DNA from: DT-110 sp964342305
GTDB taxonomy: Bacteria; Bacteroidota; Bacteroidia; Chitinophagales; Saprospiraceae
Assembly: GCA_964342305.1 (NCBI GenBank)
Contig: CAYFGK010000127.1
Coordinates: 1-20,950 of the forward strand
Reading direction: 5' to 3'
Length of the DNA: 20,950 nucleotides
The notes beneath the pieces were generated by a model. That model was given only the letters and a program-made list of their open reading frames with translations, ran no database searches and was not told the DNA's origin. Position 1 is the stretch's first letter; each line of letters starts with the position of its first letter. Positions 1 to 7,338 of this stretch are shown one piece after another. The translations under genes and the position numbers were made by a program.

Positions 1-73
1 TACTTTATACTAAGTGCCCCGTGAAGTATTGGCAATCAGTTGTTTACATAACAGGTCCGTCCTGTGCTCACGT

Positions 74-592
74 TTATTTAAAAAAGGCGCCGATTTCTTC
101 CAGTGTTTCCAGTTTGTTGGCTGCTTTAGCGGCTCCGGTATTCATTTCGGAGGATACGCGCAGCAGGGCCTTTCGATAGATCTGAGCAGCTTCCTCCGGT
201 GTATCGGGTTCGTACTTACTCCAGTCGATCTGATCCGAAGAACTCGTCCACTGCGACCGTATATCTCCCGACCATATCCAGGTGGCCAGTCCCAGCGCCA
301 GTACTACGGCGGCAGCAACCTGCCAGGGCTTGCGGATCAGGGTTCTTACCGTGGCCTCTCGTTGCTGACGGTTGATCCGCTCCAGTAATTCCGTTTCAAA
401 GGAATCATCCAGTGACCGGTGAGCTTCTTCCCCGACCACGGAAAACCAACTGCGGTACGCGTGGTACTGCTCGGGAAGATCCCGGCGCTGGCACTGTGAC
501 CGGATCCAGGATTCTTCCTCCAGGGATGTTTCCCCCTGAAAGTAGCGTTCCAGCAGCTGATCCATTTTTTCTTCATCGAAGGCCATATGCAT
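74..592 (-). CDS. Probable anti-sigma / single-pass membrane protein partner of the ECF sigma factor
   Basis: This 172-residue protein has an acidic, Glu-rich N-terminal half, one hydrophobic segment at about residues 91-107 (after a K-P-W start), and a C-terminal tail of about 60 residues. That is the usual layout of an anti-sigma factor: cytoplasmic sigma-binding part, one helix, short periplasmic part. No zinc-binding H-x3-C-x2-C motif is present, and I do not recognise the family. The gene overlaps the 3' end of the ECF sigma gene by 20 bases, so the two are almost certainly co-transcribed and translationally coupled. The function is inferred from that linkage plus the topology. The ATG at 592 is chosen; an ATG at 586 and a TTG at 604 are alternatives. 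Bacteroidota sigma/membrane-protein pairs of this type are common and often unnamed. Confidence 0.75.
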   Translation of the reverse strand: MHMAFDEEKMDQLLERYFQGETSLEEESWIRSQCQRRDLPEQYHAYRSWFSVVGEEAHRSLDDSFETELLERINRQQREATVRTLIRKPWQVAAAVVLALGLATWIWSGDIRSQWTSSSDQIDWSKYEPDTPEEAAQIYRKALLRVSSEMNTGAAKAANKLETLEEIGAFFK

Positions 593-1085
593 TCGTTTTT
601 TCAAGTTCGGTTCGAATACGGGTACGTGCCCGGAAAATATTTACCTTCACCTGAGCCATGGTCATGTCGAGGGTATCGGCAATTTCCTGATAACTCAATC
701 CTTCCAGGTCGCGCAAGTGCATCACGAGCCGTTGTTTTTGGGGTAATGCTTGCATAAGTCGCCGCAGGTGCCGCATCAAATCCGACTGTTCTGTGAGGTC
801 GCCGGGAGTAAGGTGTGGATCGCATTCCTCGGGTTTTTCGTCCAATCCTCCCATCCGACTGGATGGTGATCGGAGTACGTCGAGACAACGGTTGCGAACC
901 AATCGCATGCTCCAGGCTTCCAGGTTGTCGATCTCATCCAGGCGGTCGCGCTGTTGCCACAGCTTGATGCATACATCCTGTACTACGTCTTTTGCAGCAG
1001 CAGGATCTTTGAGCATTCGCAGCGCAAAGCGAAACAGCTTGTCCCGTATGGGGTTAATAAGATGCGTAAACTCTGTTGGCTTCAT
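573..1085 (-). CDS. ECF-type RNA polymerase sigma factor (sigma-70 family)
   Basis: This 170-residue protein has the two-domain ECF layout. Sigma region 2 lies at about residues 10-80, with the D-V-V-Q-D-V-C-I-K-L-W helix that contacts core polymerase and the -10 element. Sigma region 4 lies at about residues 108-165, with a helix-turn-helix of the form L-S-Y-Q-E-I-A-D-T-L-D-M-T followed by V-K-V-N-I-F-R-A-R. Regions 1 and 3 are absent, as expected. It would direct polymerase to a small regulon, probably in response to an envelope signal relayed by the overlapping downstream membrane protein. The ATG at 1085 is chosen because the upstream in-frame TTG at 1097 falls inside a plausible ECF -10 element. 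The family call is certain; the stimulus is unknown. Confidence 0.93.
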   Translation of the reverse strand: MKPTEFTHLINPIRDKLFRFALRMLKDPAAAKDVVQDVCIKLWQQRDRLDEIDNLEAWSMRLVRNRCLDVLRSPSSRMGGLDEKPEECDPHLTPGDLTEQSDLMRHLRRLMQALPQKQRLVMHLRDLEGLSYQEIADTLDMTMAQVKVNIFRARTRIRTELEKTNAYGLR

Positions 1086-1095
1086 ATTCACTGGC

Positions 1096-1123
1096 AAGAC
1101 GGTTGACTGAAATAATAGTTACA
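1096..1123 (-). promoter_or_regulatory. Putative autoregulatory ECF promoter of the left sigma operon
   Basis: Read on the minus strand, TGTAAC (1123-1118) is followed after 16 bases by CGTCTT (1101-1096), and the sigma ATG lies at 1085. TGTAAC/CGTC-type elements at 16-17 base spacing are typical of promoters that ECF sigma factors use for their own operons. Transcription would start only a few bases before the ATG. The assignment is by pattern alone. Confidence 0.5.
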
Positions 1124-1239
1124 GGCGGGGGGAAATTTTTTTGTGCTTTCGCAAAAAAGGCCTGGAAACGAGGATGCTCGCAAAAAGTGAAAGATTTACT
1201 AAGGGAGGAAAAGGATTCGACCAGCGTGCGAATTCCTCC

Positions 1240-1247
1240 TATATTTG
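1240..1247 (+). promoter_or_regulatory. Bacteroidota -7 box (TATATTTG) upstream of the LptF/LptG-type gene
   Basis: TATATTTG matches the Bacteroidota housekeeping -7 consensus TAnnTTTG exactly. It lies 18 bases before the ATG at 1266. A weak -33 match, TTCG, lies 20 bases upstream at 1216-1219. A GGAAAGAG stretch between the box and the ATG could help ribosome binding. Confidence 0.5.
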
Positions 1248-1265
1248 CGGCTGGAAAGAGACTTT

Positions 1266-2906
1266 ATGAAAAAGATCGATCGACTGGTCATCTCCAGTTT
1301 TATACCACCCTTCATCGTGGCGTTCTCGATTGCCATGTTCGTTCTGCTCATGCAGATCCTGTGGTTGTATATCGATGATATTGCCGGAAAAGGGTTGGGG
1401 CCACTGCTGATCCTGGAGCTGTTGGGCTATCGATGCATGTCTCTCATTCCCATGGCACTGCCCCTGGGGATCCTGATCGCTTCGGTCATGGTCATGGGGG
1501 GGCTGGCTGAACACTACGAGTTGTCGAGCATGAAATCGGCCGGTGTTTCTTTGATCCGGATTTTACGGCCCCTGTTGATCTTCGGCATTTTTTCGGTGGG
1601 GTTTTCCGTTTACACCTCAAACACGCTCATCCCCAAAGCCAACCTGAAGTTCGGCAGCCGGATGTTCGATATTCAGCAAAAGAAACCCGCCCTGTCGCTG
1701 GAGGTGGGAACCTTTAACGATGATTTCCAGGGGTATTCTATTCACATCGGTGAGAAGGCAGGAAACGGGGTAGATGTCAGCGACATTCTAATCTACGACC
1801 AGACCAAGATTAACACCGGTGAACTAACGACCATTACCGCCAAGAAAGGTCAGATGTTCGCCACGGAAGATGGGTCCATTTTCGTGATGAAGCTGCAGGA
1901 TGGCTACCAGTACGTGGAACAACGCCAACGCAGCCACCACAACTCTACGCCTTACCCCTACATTCGCACGGAGTTCGATACCTGGGAAAAGATGTTTGAC
2001 CTGACCGAATTCGCACTGGATCGCACGAATCCGGAGCTGTTCAAAACGAACCGTCAGATGTTGAGTTCCGAGCAATTGGTGGAGGCCGTCGATTCGATCA
2101 GCCGCAAGATCAAAGAACGGGAAGTAGAACTATCGAACTACCTCAGTAATTATCTGACCGGTGAGGCCCTGGACTCCTCCTTCCTCGAGATCGAAGCGCC
2201 CAAAACTAATATCGATAGTCTGGATGGTAAACAAAGTGCAATGTCCTTTGACTCAAGCGGACCAGCTCCCGGTTCGGAAGCACGGGAGGTGACTTTTGAG
2301 CAGGCTAAAACCTCGGCCGGGCGTGGATCCGGAGGACAGGAAATACGCCGGGAAATCGATAAGCCCATTGCTGATTATGGCACCTTTGCCGAAACTTTCC
2401 GCCCCACGGATAAAGAAAGTCTCTACCGGAAGGTGCGTACGTTCGCCCGTAGTATCCTGAACCAGGCCGAGAGCGCTTCCCGAACGCTGGAGCGGATGCG
2501 CGAATCCCGGGTGAAGCATCAGTACGACCTGCACATGAAATACAGTATGGCGGTAGTGTGCATCATCTTTATCCTGATCGGTGGTCCTATGGGGGCCATC
2601 GTACGCAAAGGTGGCTTTGGGTATCCGATCCTGATCTCTATTATCTTCTTTATGTTGTTCGTCATCCTGACCATCTTTTGCCGAAAGGTGGCGGAAAGCT
2701 TTGTTCTGCCGGCCGTAGCTGCTGCTTGGCTACCGTGTATCATCCTTTTCCCGGTGGGGGTGATCCTGACCCGCAAAGCCATGAATGACTCCAAGTTGAT
2801 CACATCGGGTAATCTGGGTAAGCGAATCCTCAAGTGGATTCGCCGCCACAAAAAAGAAGAACCGACCAATTCCGCAACAACTCATGCCCACCAACCGCAA
2901 ACCTGA
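1266..2906 (+). CDS. LptF/LptG (YjgP/YjgQ) family permease with long periplasmic insertion
   Basis: This is an inner-membrane subunit of the Lpt machine that extracts lipopolysaccharide and passes it to the periplasmic bridge. Three helices sit at the N terminus (about residues 10-35, 55-78 and 95-117) and three at the C terminus (about 427-446, 453-473 and 480-502). Between them is a periplasmic beta-rich region. The conserved G-G-P-M-G-A-I-V-R-K-G-G-F-G stretch after helix 4 is typical of the family. At 546 residues it is far longer than E. coli LptF or LptG (about 360). The extra sequence, about residues 255-420, is charged and partly Ser/Gly-rich and precedes helix 4. The ATG at 1266 is preferred over the TTG at 1245, which lies inside the promoter box. 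It overlaps the PAP2 gene by 23 bases. LptF cannot be told from LptG here. Confidence 0.9.
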   Translation: MKKIDRLVISSFIPPFIVAFSIAMFVLLMQILWLYIDDIAGKGLGPLLILELLGYRCMSLIPMALPLGILIASVMVMGGLAEHYELSSMKSAGVSLIRILRPLLIFGIFSVGFSVYTSNTLIPKANLKFGSRMFDIQQKKPALSLEVGTFNDDFQGYSIHIGEKAGNGVDVSDILIYDQTKINTGELTTITAKKGQMFATEDGSIFVMKLQDGYQYVEQRQRSHHNSTPYPYIRTEFDTWEKMFDLTEFALDRTNPELFKTNRQMLSSEQLVEAVDSISRKIKEREVELSNYLSNYLTGEALDSSFLEIEAPKTNIDSLDGKQSAMSFDSSGPAPGSEAREVTFEQAKTSAGRGSGGQEIRREIDKPIADYGTFAETFRPTDKESLYRKVRTFARSILNQAESASRTLERMRESRVKHQYDLHMKYSMAVVCIIFILIGGPMGAIVRKGGFGYPILISIIFFMLFVILTIFCRKVAESFVLPAVAAAWLPCIILFPVGVILTRKAMNDSKLITSGNLGKRILKWIRRHKKEEPTNSATTHAHQPQT

Positions 2907-3609
2907 ACGACTACCCGAAACCTGGCCGGACTTTTTAAAACGCAACCGGCTTTTTTTATCCGGTTTATTCCTCTTTCTGGTGATCGCACTTATTGGACTC
3001 ATCGGATGGCAGCAGGGCGCCTGGCTTTGGTTCTTTAACGAGAACCGGACGCTGGCGGGCGATACTTTCTTTCGCATTACCACCAAAGCGGGGGAAGAGT
3101 GGGCCTTTATCCTGGTTGCTTTTTTACTGGCCTTTGTCCGTTTCCGATCTGCATTGGCTATACCGGTCCTTGCTTTTTTCGTCACCCTGGTATCGGCAAC
3201 GTCCAAGGCTTTATTTCGGCAACCGCGTCCCCTGGCTTATTTCCGTGGCCTGGAATTAGATGATCAGCTCAATCTGATTGAAGGGGTCCGGGTCAATGCG
3301 AGCCAGGTGTCGAGCTTTCCAAGTGGACACACCATGGCCGGATTTGCTCTGTTCGCCTTCCTGGCTTTTGCCTGGCCGGGTCGCCGTAAAACCGCGATGG
3401 GGTTGTTCTGTCTGTTTATGGCGTTGGCCGTCGGCCTGTCGCGTATCTATTTGGTCCAACATTTTCTAAAGGATGTGGCTCTGGGCGCTGTGCTGGGGGC
3501 CCTGGTTGCCCTCGGGATGTATTATCTGCATTTTCGCCCCGGCCGCCACAAGCCCGATTCCTGGTTGGATCGGAGGTGGAGGATAAGCTTTCGCAAAAAG
3601 GTACAGTAA
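2884..3609 (+). CDS. PAP2-family membrane phosphatase
   Basis: This 241-residue membrane protein has all three parts of the PAP2 acid-phosphatase signature. They are K-x6-R-P at residues 108-116, P-S-G-H at 146-149, and S-R-x5-H at 186-193 followed by Asp197. About six hydrophobic segments surround them. Family members dephosphorylate lipid substrates such as undecaprenyl pyrophosphate, phosphatidic acid, phosphatidylglycerol phosphate or lipid A at the outer face of the inner membrane. The start overlaps the end of the LptF/LptG-type gene by 23 bases, so the two are one transcription unit. That context favours a substrate in the lipopolysaccharide or lipid-carrier pathway, but the exact lipid cannot be read from sequence. 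A strong hairpin follows at 3751-3804. Confidence 0.92.
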   Translation: MPTNRKPERLPETWPDFLKRNRLFLSGLFLFLVIALIGLIGWQQGAWLWFFNENRTLAGDTFFRITTKAGEEWAFILVAFLLAFVRFRSALAIPVLAFFVTLVSATSKALFRQPRPLAYFRGLELDDQLNLIEGVRVNASQVSSFPSGHTMAGFALFAFLAFAWPGRRKTAMGLFCLFMALAVGLSRIYLVQHFLKDVALGAVLGALVALGMYYLHFRPGRHKPDSWLDRRWRISFRKKVQ

Positions 3610-3642
3610 CGGGAGGTTGGGCATTGACCAAACCTTTCCACG

Positions 3643-3656
3643 CGAGTATATACTCG
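3643..3656. repeat. Perfect 14-base palindrome
   Basis: The palindrome CGAGTATATACTCG lies in the gap between the convergent PAP2 and symporter genes. It immediately precedes a second inverted repeat. It could be an operator or part of a composite intergenic element; no function is evident. Confidence 0.5.
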
Positions 3657-3659
3657 ACT

Positions 3660-3710
3660 CGAAGTGGTTTGGAGTCCCAGCACGAAGTACTGCGGAGCAA
3701 AACCACTTCG
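3660..3710. repeat. Long intergenic hairpin with 11-base arms
   Basis: CGAAGTGGTTT (3660-3670) is exactly complementary to AAACCACTTCG (3700-3710). The 29 bases between them can form a second, imperfect hairpin of the type CAGCAC-GAA-GTACTG. The structure has no adjoining T tract. It therefore looks more like an intergenic repeat element (REP/MITE-like) than a simple terminator. Only one copy is in this window. Confidence 0.45.
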
Positions 3711-3750
3711 TTGTTGGTTTAGCATCCTTACGTTAAATCAACGTTTACGG

Positions 3751-3804
3751 CACCAACGAAAGAGCCCCGGCTGGTGGAAACCAGCCGGGGCTCTTTCGTT
3801 GGTG
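3751..3804. terminator. Bidirectional terminator hairpin, 24 perfect base pairs
   Basis: Positions 3751-3774 are exactly complementary to 3781-3804, with a six-base loop TGGAAA. The core AGCCCCGGCTGG / CCAGCCGGGGCT is GC-rich. The A and T tracts that would serve as the U tail are folded into the outer stem (CGAAAGAG / CTCTTTCG), so it can act in both directions. It separates the convergent PAP2 and symporter genes. Confidence 0.88.
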
Positions 3805-3834
3805 CACATCCTTTTTGCCGAAAGGCAGAAAAGA

Positions 3835-5370
3835 TTACTTGACGGTCTTGATCTCTCCTGATTTGATCTTGCCAACGTAATCGCGCAACGCACGGCGTAC
3901 TTCGGGCAGGAGGAACATCAGGCCGACCATATTAGGTACTACCATGGCAAAGATCATGGCATCCGAGAAATCGGTTACGGCACCGAGGCTGGCGGAAGAA
4001 CCAATGACCACGAAAATGCAAAACAGGATCTTGTAGGTATAATCCATTGTCTTGGTGCGGCCGAAGAGGTACATCCAGCATTGCAGGCCATAGTAAGACC
4101 AGCTCAGCATGGTGGAGAAGGCGAAAAGTACCACTGCAACGGCAAGTACATAGGGGAACCAGGGGATGACGCTGGCGAAAGCAGCGGAGGTTGCGCGCAC
4201 ACCATCGGGAGCCTCTTGCCCGTAAGTGATGATATCGCCGTTACCATTGGTGATGATGATAACCAGTGCGGTCATAGTACAGACGATAACCGTATCGATA
4301 AAAGGCTCGAGCAGCGCTACTACCCCTTCACTGGCAGGGTTCTCGGTTTTGACGGCGGAGTGGGCGATAGCTGCCGAACCTACACCGGCTTCGTTGGAGA
4401 AAGCACCCCGACGGAAACCCTGGATCAGTACCCCGACAAAACCACCGGCAATACCCTCGGGTGAGAAGGCACCGCTGAAAATCTGACCGAATGCCCAGGG
4501 GATTTCGTTAAAATGTGCAAAGATGATGATCAGGGCGGCGAGTACATAAATACCACACATGAAGGGCACGACGCGCTCCGTAACCTTACCGATACGCTTG
4601 ATACCGCCGATGATTACGATGGCAACAACCGTGGCCATTACAATACCGAAGATCAGGCCGGAATTACCCGAGGTTGCTCCGATCATATCGTTGAATTGCT
4701 GGGCAGCCTGGTTGGCCTGGAACATGTTACCACCTCCGAACGAACCACCGATACACATGACGGCGAAGAAGGCTGCGAGGATTCTACCGAGTCCGGTATA
4801 TCCCTTTTCGCGCAAGCCTTTGCTCAGGTAATACATCGGGCCACCGTAAACGGTGCCGTCAGCACCAATATCGCGGTAGCGAACCCCCAGTGTACACTCC
4901 GTAAATTTGGAGGCCATACCGAGCAGGCCGGCACAGATCATCCAGAAGGTTGCCCCCGGACCACCAATAGAAATGGCAATGGCCACCCCGGCAATGTTTC
5001 CCAGCCCGACCGTGCCCGAAAGGGCGGCCGTCAGGGCCTGGAAGTGGGATACCTCACCTGCTTCGTTGGGGTCGGAATATTTACCTCGAACGGTATCGAT
5101 CGCCAGCTTGAAGCCGCGGAATTGGATGAACCCAAAGTATACAGTGAAAATGGTTGCACCCAGCAGCAGGATGATAATTACGATGGGCATTTCGCTGGTT
5201 GCGGAATCTCCGAACCGGATGGGATAAAAAATGATGCTGGCAACAGCATCAGCAACTGGTTTGAAGGCCTCGTTGACCCGTTCATCCAATCCTTTTTTAG
5301 CCGTTTCCTGAGCGAATGTTAGCAAAGGAAGTAACAGGCCGCTCAACACAAGCAGGAACGATCGTTTCAT
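3835..5370 (-). CDS. Sodium:alanine/glycine symporter family (AGCS) transporter
   Basis: This 511-residue inner-membrane carrier would import an amino acid, usually alanine or glycine, together with sodium. Typical AGCS stretches are visible: G-T-V-G-L-G-N-I-A-G-V, G-G-P-G-A-T-F-W-M and K-F-T-E-C-T-L-G-V-R-Y-R in the first third, and F-R-R-G-A-F-S-N-E-A-G-V-G-S-A in the middle. About ten to eleven hydrophobic helices are spread along the chain. The first 21 residues look like a signal peptide ending F-A-Q, followed by a non-membrane segment of about 40 residues before the first core helix. Family members outside Bacteroidota usually lack this extension. The gene stands alone between a terminator and a divergent sigma gene. 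The exact substrate is not determined. Confidence 0.93.
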   Translation of the reverse strand: MKRSFLLVLSGLLLPLLTFAQETAKKGLDERVNEAFKPVADAVASIIFYPIRFGDSATSEMPIVIIILLLGATIFTVYFGFIQFRGFKLAIDTVRGKYSDPNEAGEVSHFQALTAALSGTVGLGNIAGVAIAISIGGPGATFWMICAGLLGMASKFTECTLGVRYRDIGADGTVYGGPMYYLSKGLREKGYTGLGRILAAFFAVMCIGGSFGGGNMFQANQAAQQFNDMIGATSGNSGLIFGIVMATVVAIVIIGGIKRIGKVTERVVPFMCGIYVLAALIIIFAHFNEIPWAFGQIFSGAFSPEGIAGGFVGVLIQGFRRGAFSNEAGVGSAAIAHSAVKTENPASEGVVALLEPFIDTVIVCTMTALVIIITNGNGDIITYGQEAPDGVRATSAAFASVIPWFPYVLAVAVVLFAFSTMLSWSYYGLQCWMYLFGRTKTMDYTYKILFCIFVVIGSSASLGAVTDFSDAMIFAMVVPNMVGLMFLLPEVRRALRDYVGKIKSGEIKTVK

Positions 5371-5563
5371 AGTTTGTTCGACTTCGTTATGGTTGGTTTT
5401 CTAAAATCAGCGCGTTAAGGTATTCGTTTATTTTAACTTCCCCAAGAGAATGGTTGCGGTTTTTGGGGGTAACTGCGGAAGATATAGTAAGTATTTGGCC
5501 GGAAAAAAATACAAATATTGGTGACCTGTTCTTATTTTAAGCACTTGTAAAACCTTTTTCGCT

Positions 5564-6106
5564 TTGCCCGATTCAACCGATCCCACAAATTGGACGCAAA
5601 GGCTGCGGGAAACGCCCGCCGAAGCTATCGATCAGTTGTTCCGGGAACACTATAGCTACCTTTGTCTGGCGGTATTCCGGATCATTCCGGACCGCGATAC
5701 TGCCGAGGACCTGGTCCAGGATGTATTTGTGGACCTATGGCGCCGACACCGGCAAATTTTGGTGCAGCAATCGATGCGGGCATACCTCAAAAGATCCGCA
5801 GTCAATAAGGCTTTGAATTATATCCGGGACCGCAAGATCCACCTGGTGGATACACCCCTGAACCCAATTCCGGCTCCCCAGCCACCGGTTGTACAACAAC
5901 TGGCTGCCGAGGAGCTGCAAAAATATATTGATGCCGCTATCGACCGGCTTCCCGAACGGTGCAGGCTCGTGTTTGTACTTAGTCGTTTTGAAGACATGAG
6001 CTATAAGGAAATCTCGGATAAACTTGGTATTTCTGTGAAAACTGTCGAAAATCAGGTATCCAAGGCATTGCGTATACTGCGCGATCAACTGGGCCCCTTT
6101 CTGTAG
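5564..6106 (+). CDS. FecI-like ECF sigma factor
   Basis: This 180-residue sigma-70 family protein has region 2 at about residues 22-90, with the D-L-V-Q-D-V-F-V-D-L-W motif. Region 4 is at about residues 128-175, with M-S-Y-K-E-I-S-D-K-L-G-I-S-V-K-T-V-E-N-Q-V-S-K-A. The V-K-T-V-E-N recognition segment is typical of Bacteroidota FecI-type factors. It would be held by the FecR-like protein encoded next and released when the TonB receptor binds its ligand. The only possible start that keeps region 2 is TTG at 5564: there is no in-frame ATG until residue 71, and a stop lies upstream at 5522. It reads divergently from the symporter gene across a 193-base gap. I saw no clear TAnnTTTG box in that gap. 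Confidence 0.92.
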   Translation: MPDSTDPTNWTQRLRETPAEAIDQLFREHYSYLCLAVFRIIPDRDTAEDLVQDVFVDLWRRHRQILVQQSMRAYLKRSAVNKALNYIRDRKIHLVDTPLNPIPAPQPPVVQQLAAEELQKYIDAAIDRLPERCRLVFVLSRFEDMSYKEISDKLGISVKTVENQVSKALRILRDQLGPFL

Positions 6107-6170
6107 GAAAATGACCTTGTGTCAGAGGGCTGACAAATACCGTGGTTTCCCGAAAAGAGAACCATACTCC

Positions 6171-6197
6171 GTAGGGGCTTGACCCTGTTTTGGTGTC
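6171..6197 (+). promoter_or_regulatory. Putative FecI-dependent promoter upstream of fecR-like gene (GTAGGGG-N15-GTGTC)
   Basis: GTAGGGG at 6171-6177 is followed, after exactly 15 bases, by GTGTC at 6193-6197. The same pair at the same spacing recurs at 11011-11037 before the crp/fnr gene. The spacers also share TGACCC and a T run. The site would start transcription a few bases before the fecR ATG at 6209. An overlapping inverted repeat CTTGAC/GTCAAG (6178-6183, 6195-6200) could fold the start of the transcript. Confidence 0.5.
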
Positions 6198-6208
6198 AAG
6201 GTACCAGA

Positions 6209-7210
6209 ATGCAAAAACACATGAATAAACTGTTTAGGCTTTTCAGCAAACATAAAAAAGGGATTCTGTCCGAGTCTGAAGCTGCCGCCTTCCGAAAGGC
6301 GCAACAGGAAGATGCGGAAACTCACCGTCAGCTCGATCGCATTTGGTCGGCCTCGGGATCGTACAAGGAAGGTGCCTGGAATCCCGATGTCGAGGGGGGG
6401 CTTTCCGGTTTGCACCAACGCCTGAGCAAGGAACCAATGCCGGCTCCCCGCCCCCGGTGGCGTAACCCCGTGCTGCGTGTTGCTGCCACCCTGGTCTTTT
6501 TGCTGGTGGCCGGTGCTGTGATCCGGTATTTTATAATCGCGGATCAACCCGGTTTGCTGGAGGTAGTTAACGCTCGTCAATCACAAGAGGTCCACCGCCT
6601 GCCCGACGGCTCGCTGGTCCGGCTTTCCCCCGGAGCAACCCTGACTTATCCCGACAACCTCAATGACCTCCCGTTGCGGGAAGTATCTGTTACCGGAACC
6701 GGTTATTTTGCCGTAACCTCCCGTCCTGAACAACCTTTTGTAGTGCATACCGAGGTTACGGATATCCGTGTACTGGGTACGCGTTTCCTGGTGGTCGAAG
6801 AAACCAGTACCGCGCGCACCATCGTAGAAGTCGAAGAAGGGAAGGTTGCTTTCAATGAGCGTGGCAGCCGGGATACCCTCGTACTGGTAGGTGCTGAACG
6901 AGGTGTTTGCATCACCGGCCGGGATATGCGTAAAGAATCATTTGCTATGGAGGAGAGCCAAACTCCCCATCATAAAGTAAATGTATTCCGGGAACGTATG
7001 TCTTCCCTGGCCGATCAGCTCTACCGCTGGAGCAGCGAGGATCTGATTATCCCGCCCTCCCTGGCGGAATGCGAGATTAGCGGTTCCATTGATATTTCAT
7101 CACGCCACCGGTTTATCGAAAGTATTCAGGCGCTCGGTTACGAAATAGCCGAGGGTACTGATGGTACGTTATTGCTTAGTGGCACTTGCCCCGAGCAGTC
7201 CAGTAATTGA
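6209..7210 (+). CDS. FecR-like anti-sigma factor with C-terminal DUF4974-type domain
   Basis: This 333-residue protein is the inner-membrane link between a TonB receptor and its sigma factor. A cytoplasmic N-terminal region (about residues 1-85) would bind the sigma factor. One membrane helix lies at about 89-110. The FecR domain follows at about 120-215, with L-P-D-G-S-L-V-R-L-S-P, G-T-G-Y-F-A-V and V-L-G-T-R-F-L-V. A C-terminal STN-like/DUF4974 region occupies about 255-325, as usual in Bacteroidota. The ATG at 6209 is chosen, with AAGG seven bases upstream; ATG at 6221 is an alternative. The TTG at 6179 lies inside the proposed promoter and is rejected. It follows the sigma gene by about 100 bases and precedes the receptor gene. 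Its periplasmic domain is expected to contact the receptor's STN domain. Confidence 0.93.
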   Translation: MQKHMNKLFRLFSKHKKGILSESEAAAFRKAQQEDAETHRQLDRIWSASGSYKEGAWNPDVEGGLSGLHQRLSKEPMPAPRPRWRNPVLRVAATLVFLLVAGAVIRYFIIADQPGLLEVVNARQSQEVHRLPDGSLVRLSPGATLTYPDNLNDLPLREVSVTGTGYFAVTSRPEQPFVVHTEVTDIRVLGTRFLVVEETSTARTIVEVEEGKVAFNERGSRDTLVLVGAERGVCITGRDMRKESFAMEESQTPHHKVNVFRERMSSLADQLYRWSSEDLIIPPSLAECEISGSIDISSRHRFIESIQALGYEIAEGTDGTLLLSGTCPEQSSN

Positions 7211-7338
7211 TTATCAGCCTCTTTTAAGAGTATCTTAAGGTACCCGCTCTTTGCTATACTCATTTTTTCCCGTTAAATTAGGTGGTAATTCCAACGATTT
7301 TGTCCCGAATATCGTCTGGCTTACCAACGACGGGTCTA

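Noticed and set aside
51..65. ACAGG-TCCGT-CCTGT hairpin after the left anti-sigma gene
   Set aside because: The stem is only five base pairs, with a weak T tract; not enough to call a terminator.
4513..5322. A 269-codon open frame on the plus strand
   Set aside because: It lies entirely opposite the AGCS symporter gene. Its translation is low-complexity and charged (D/G/H/T-rich) with no recognisable domain, as expected of an antisense shadow.
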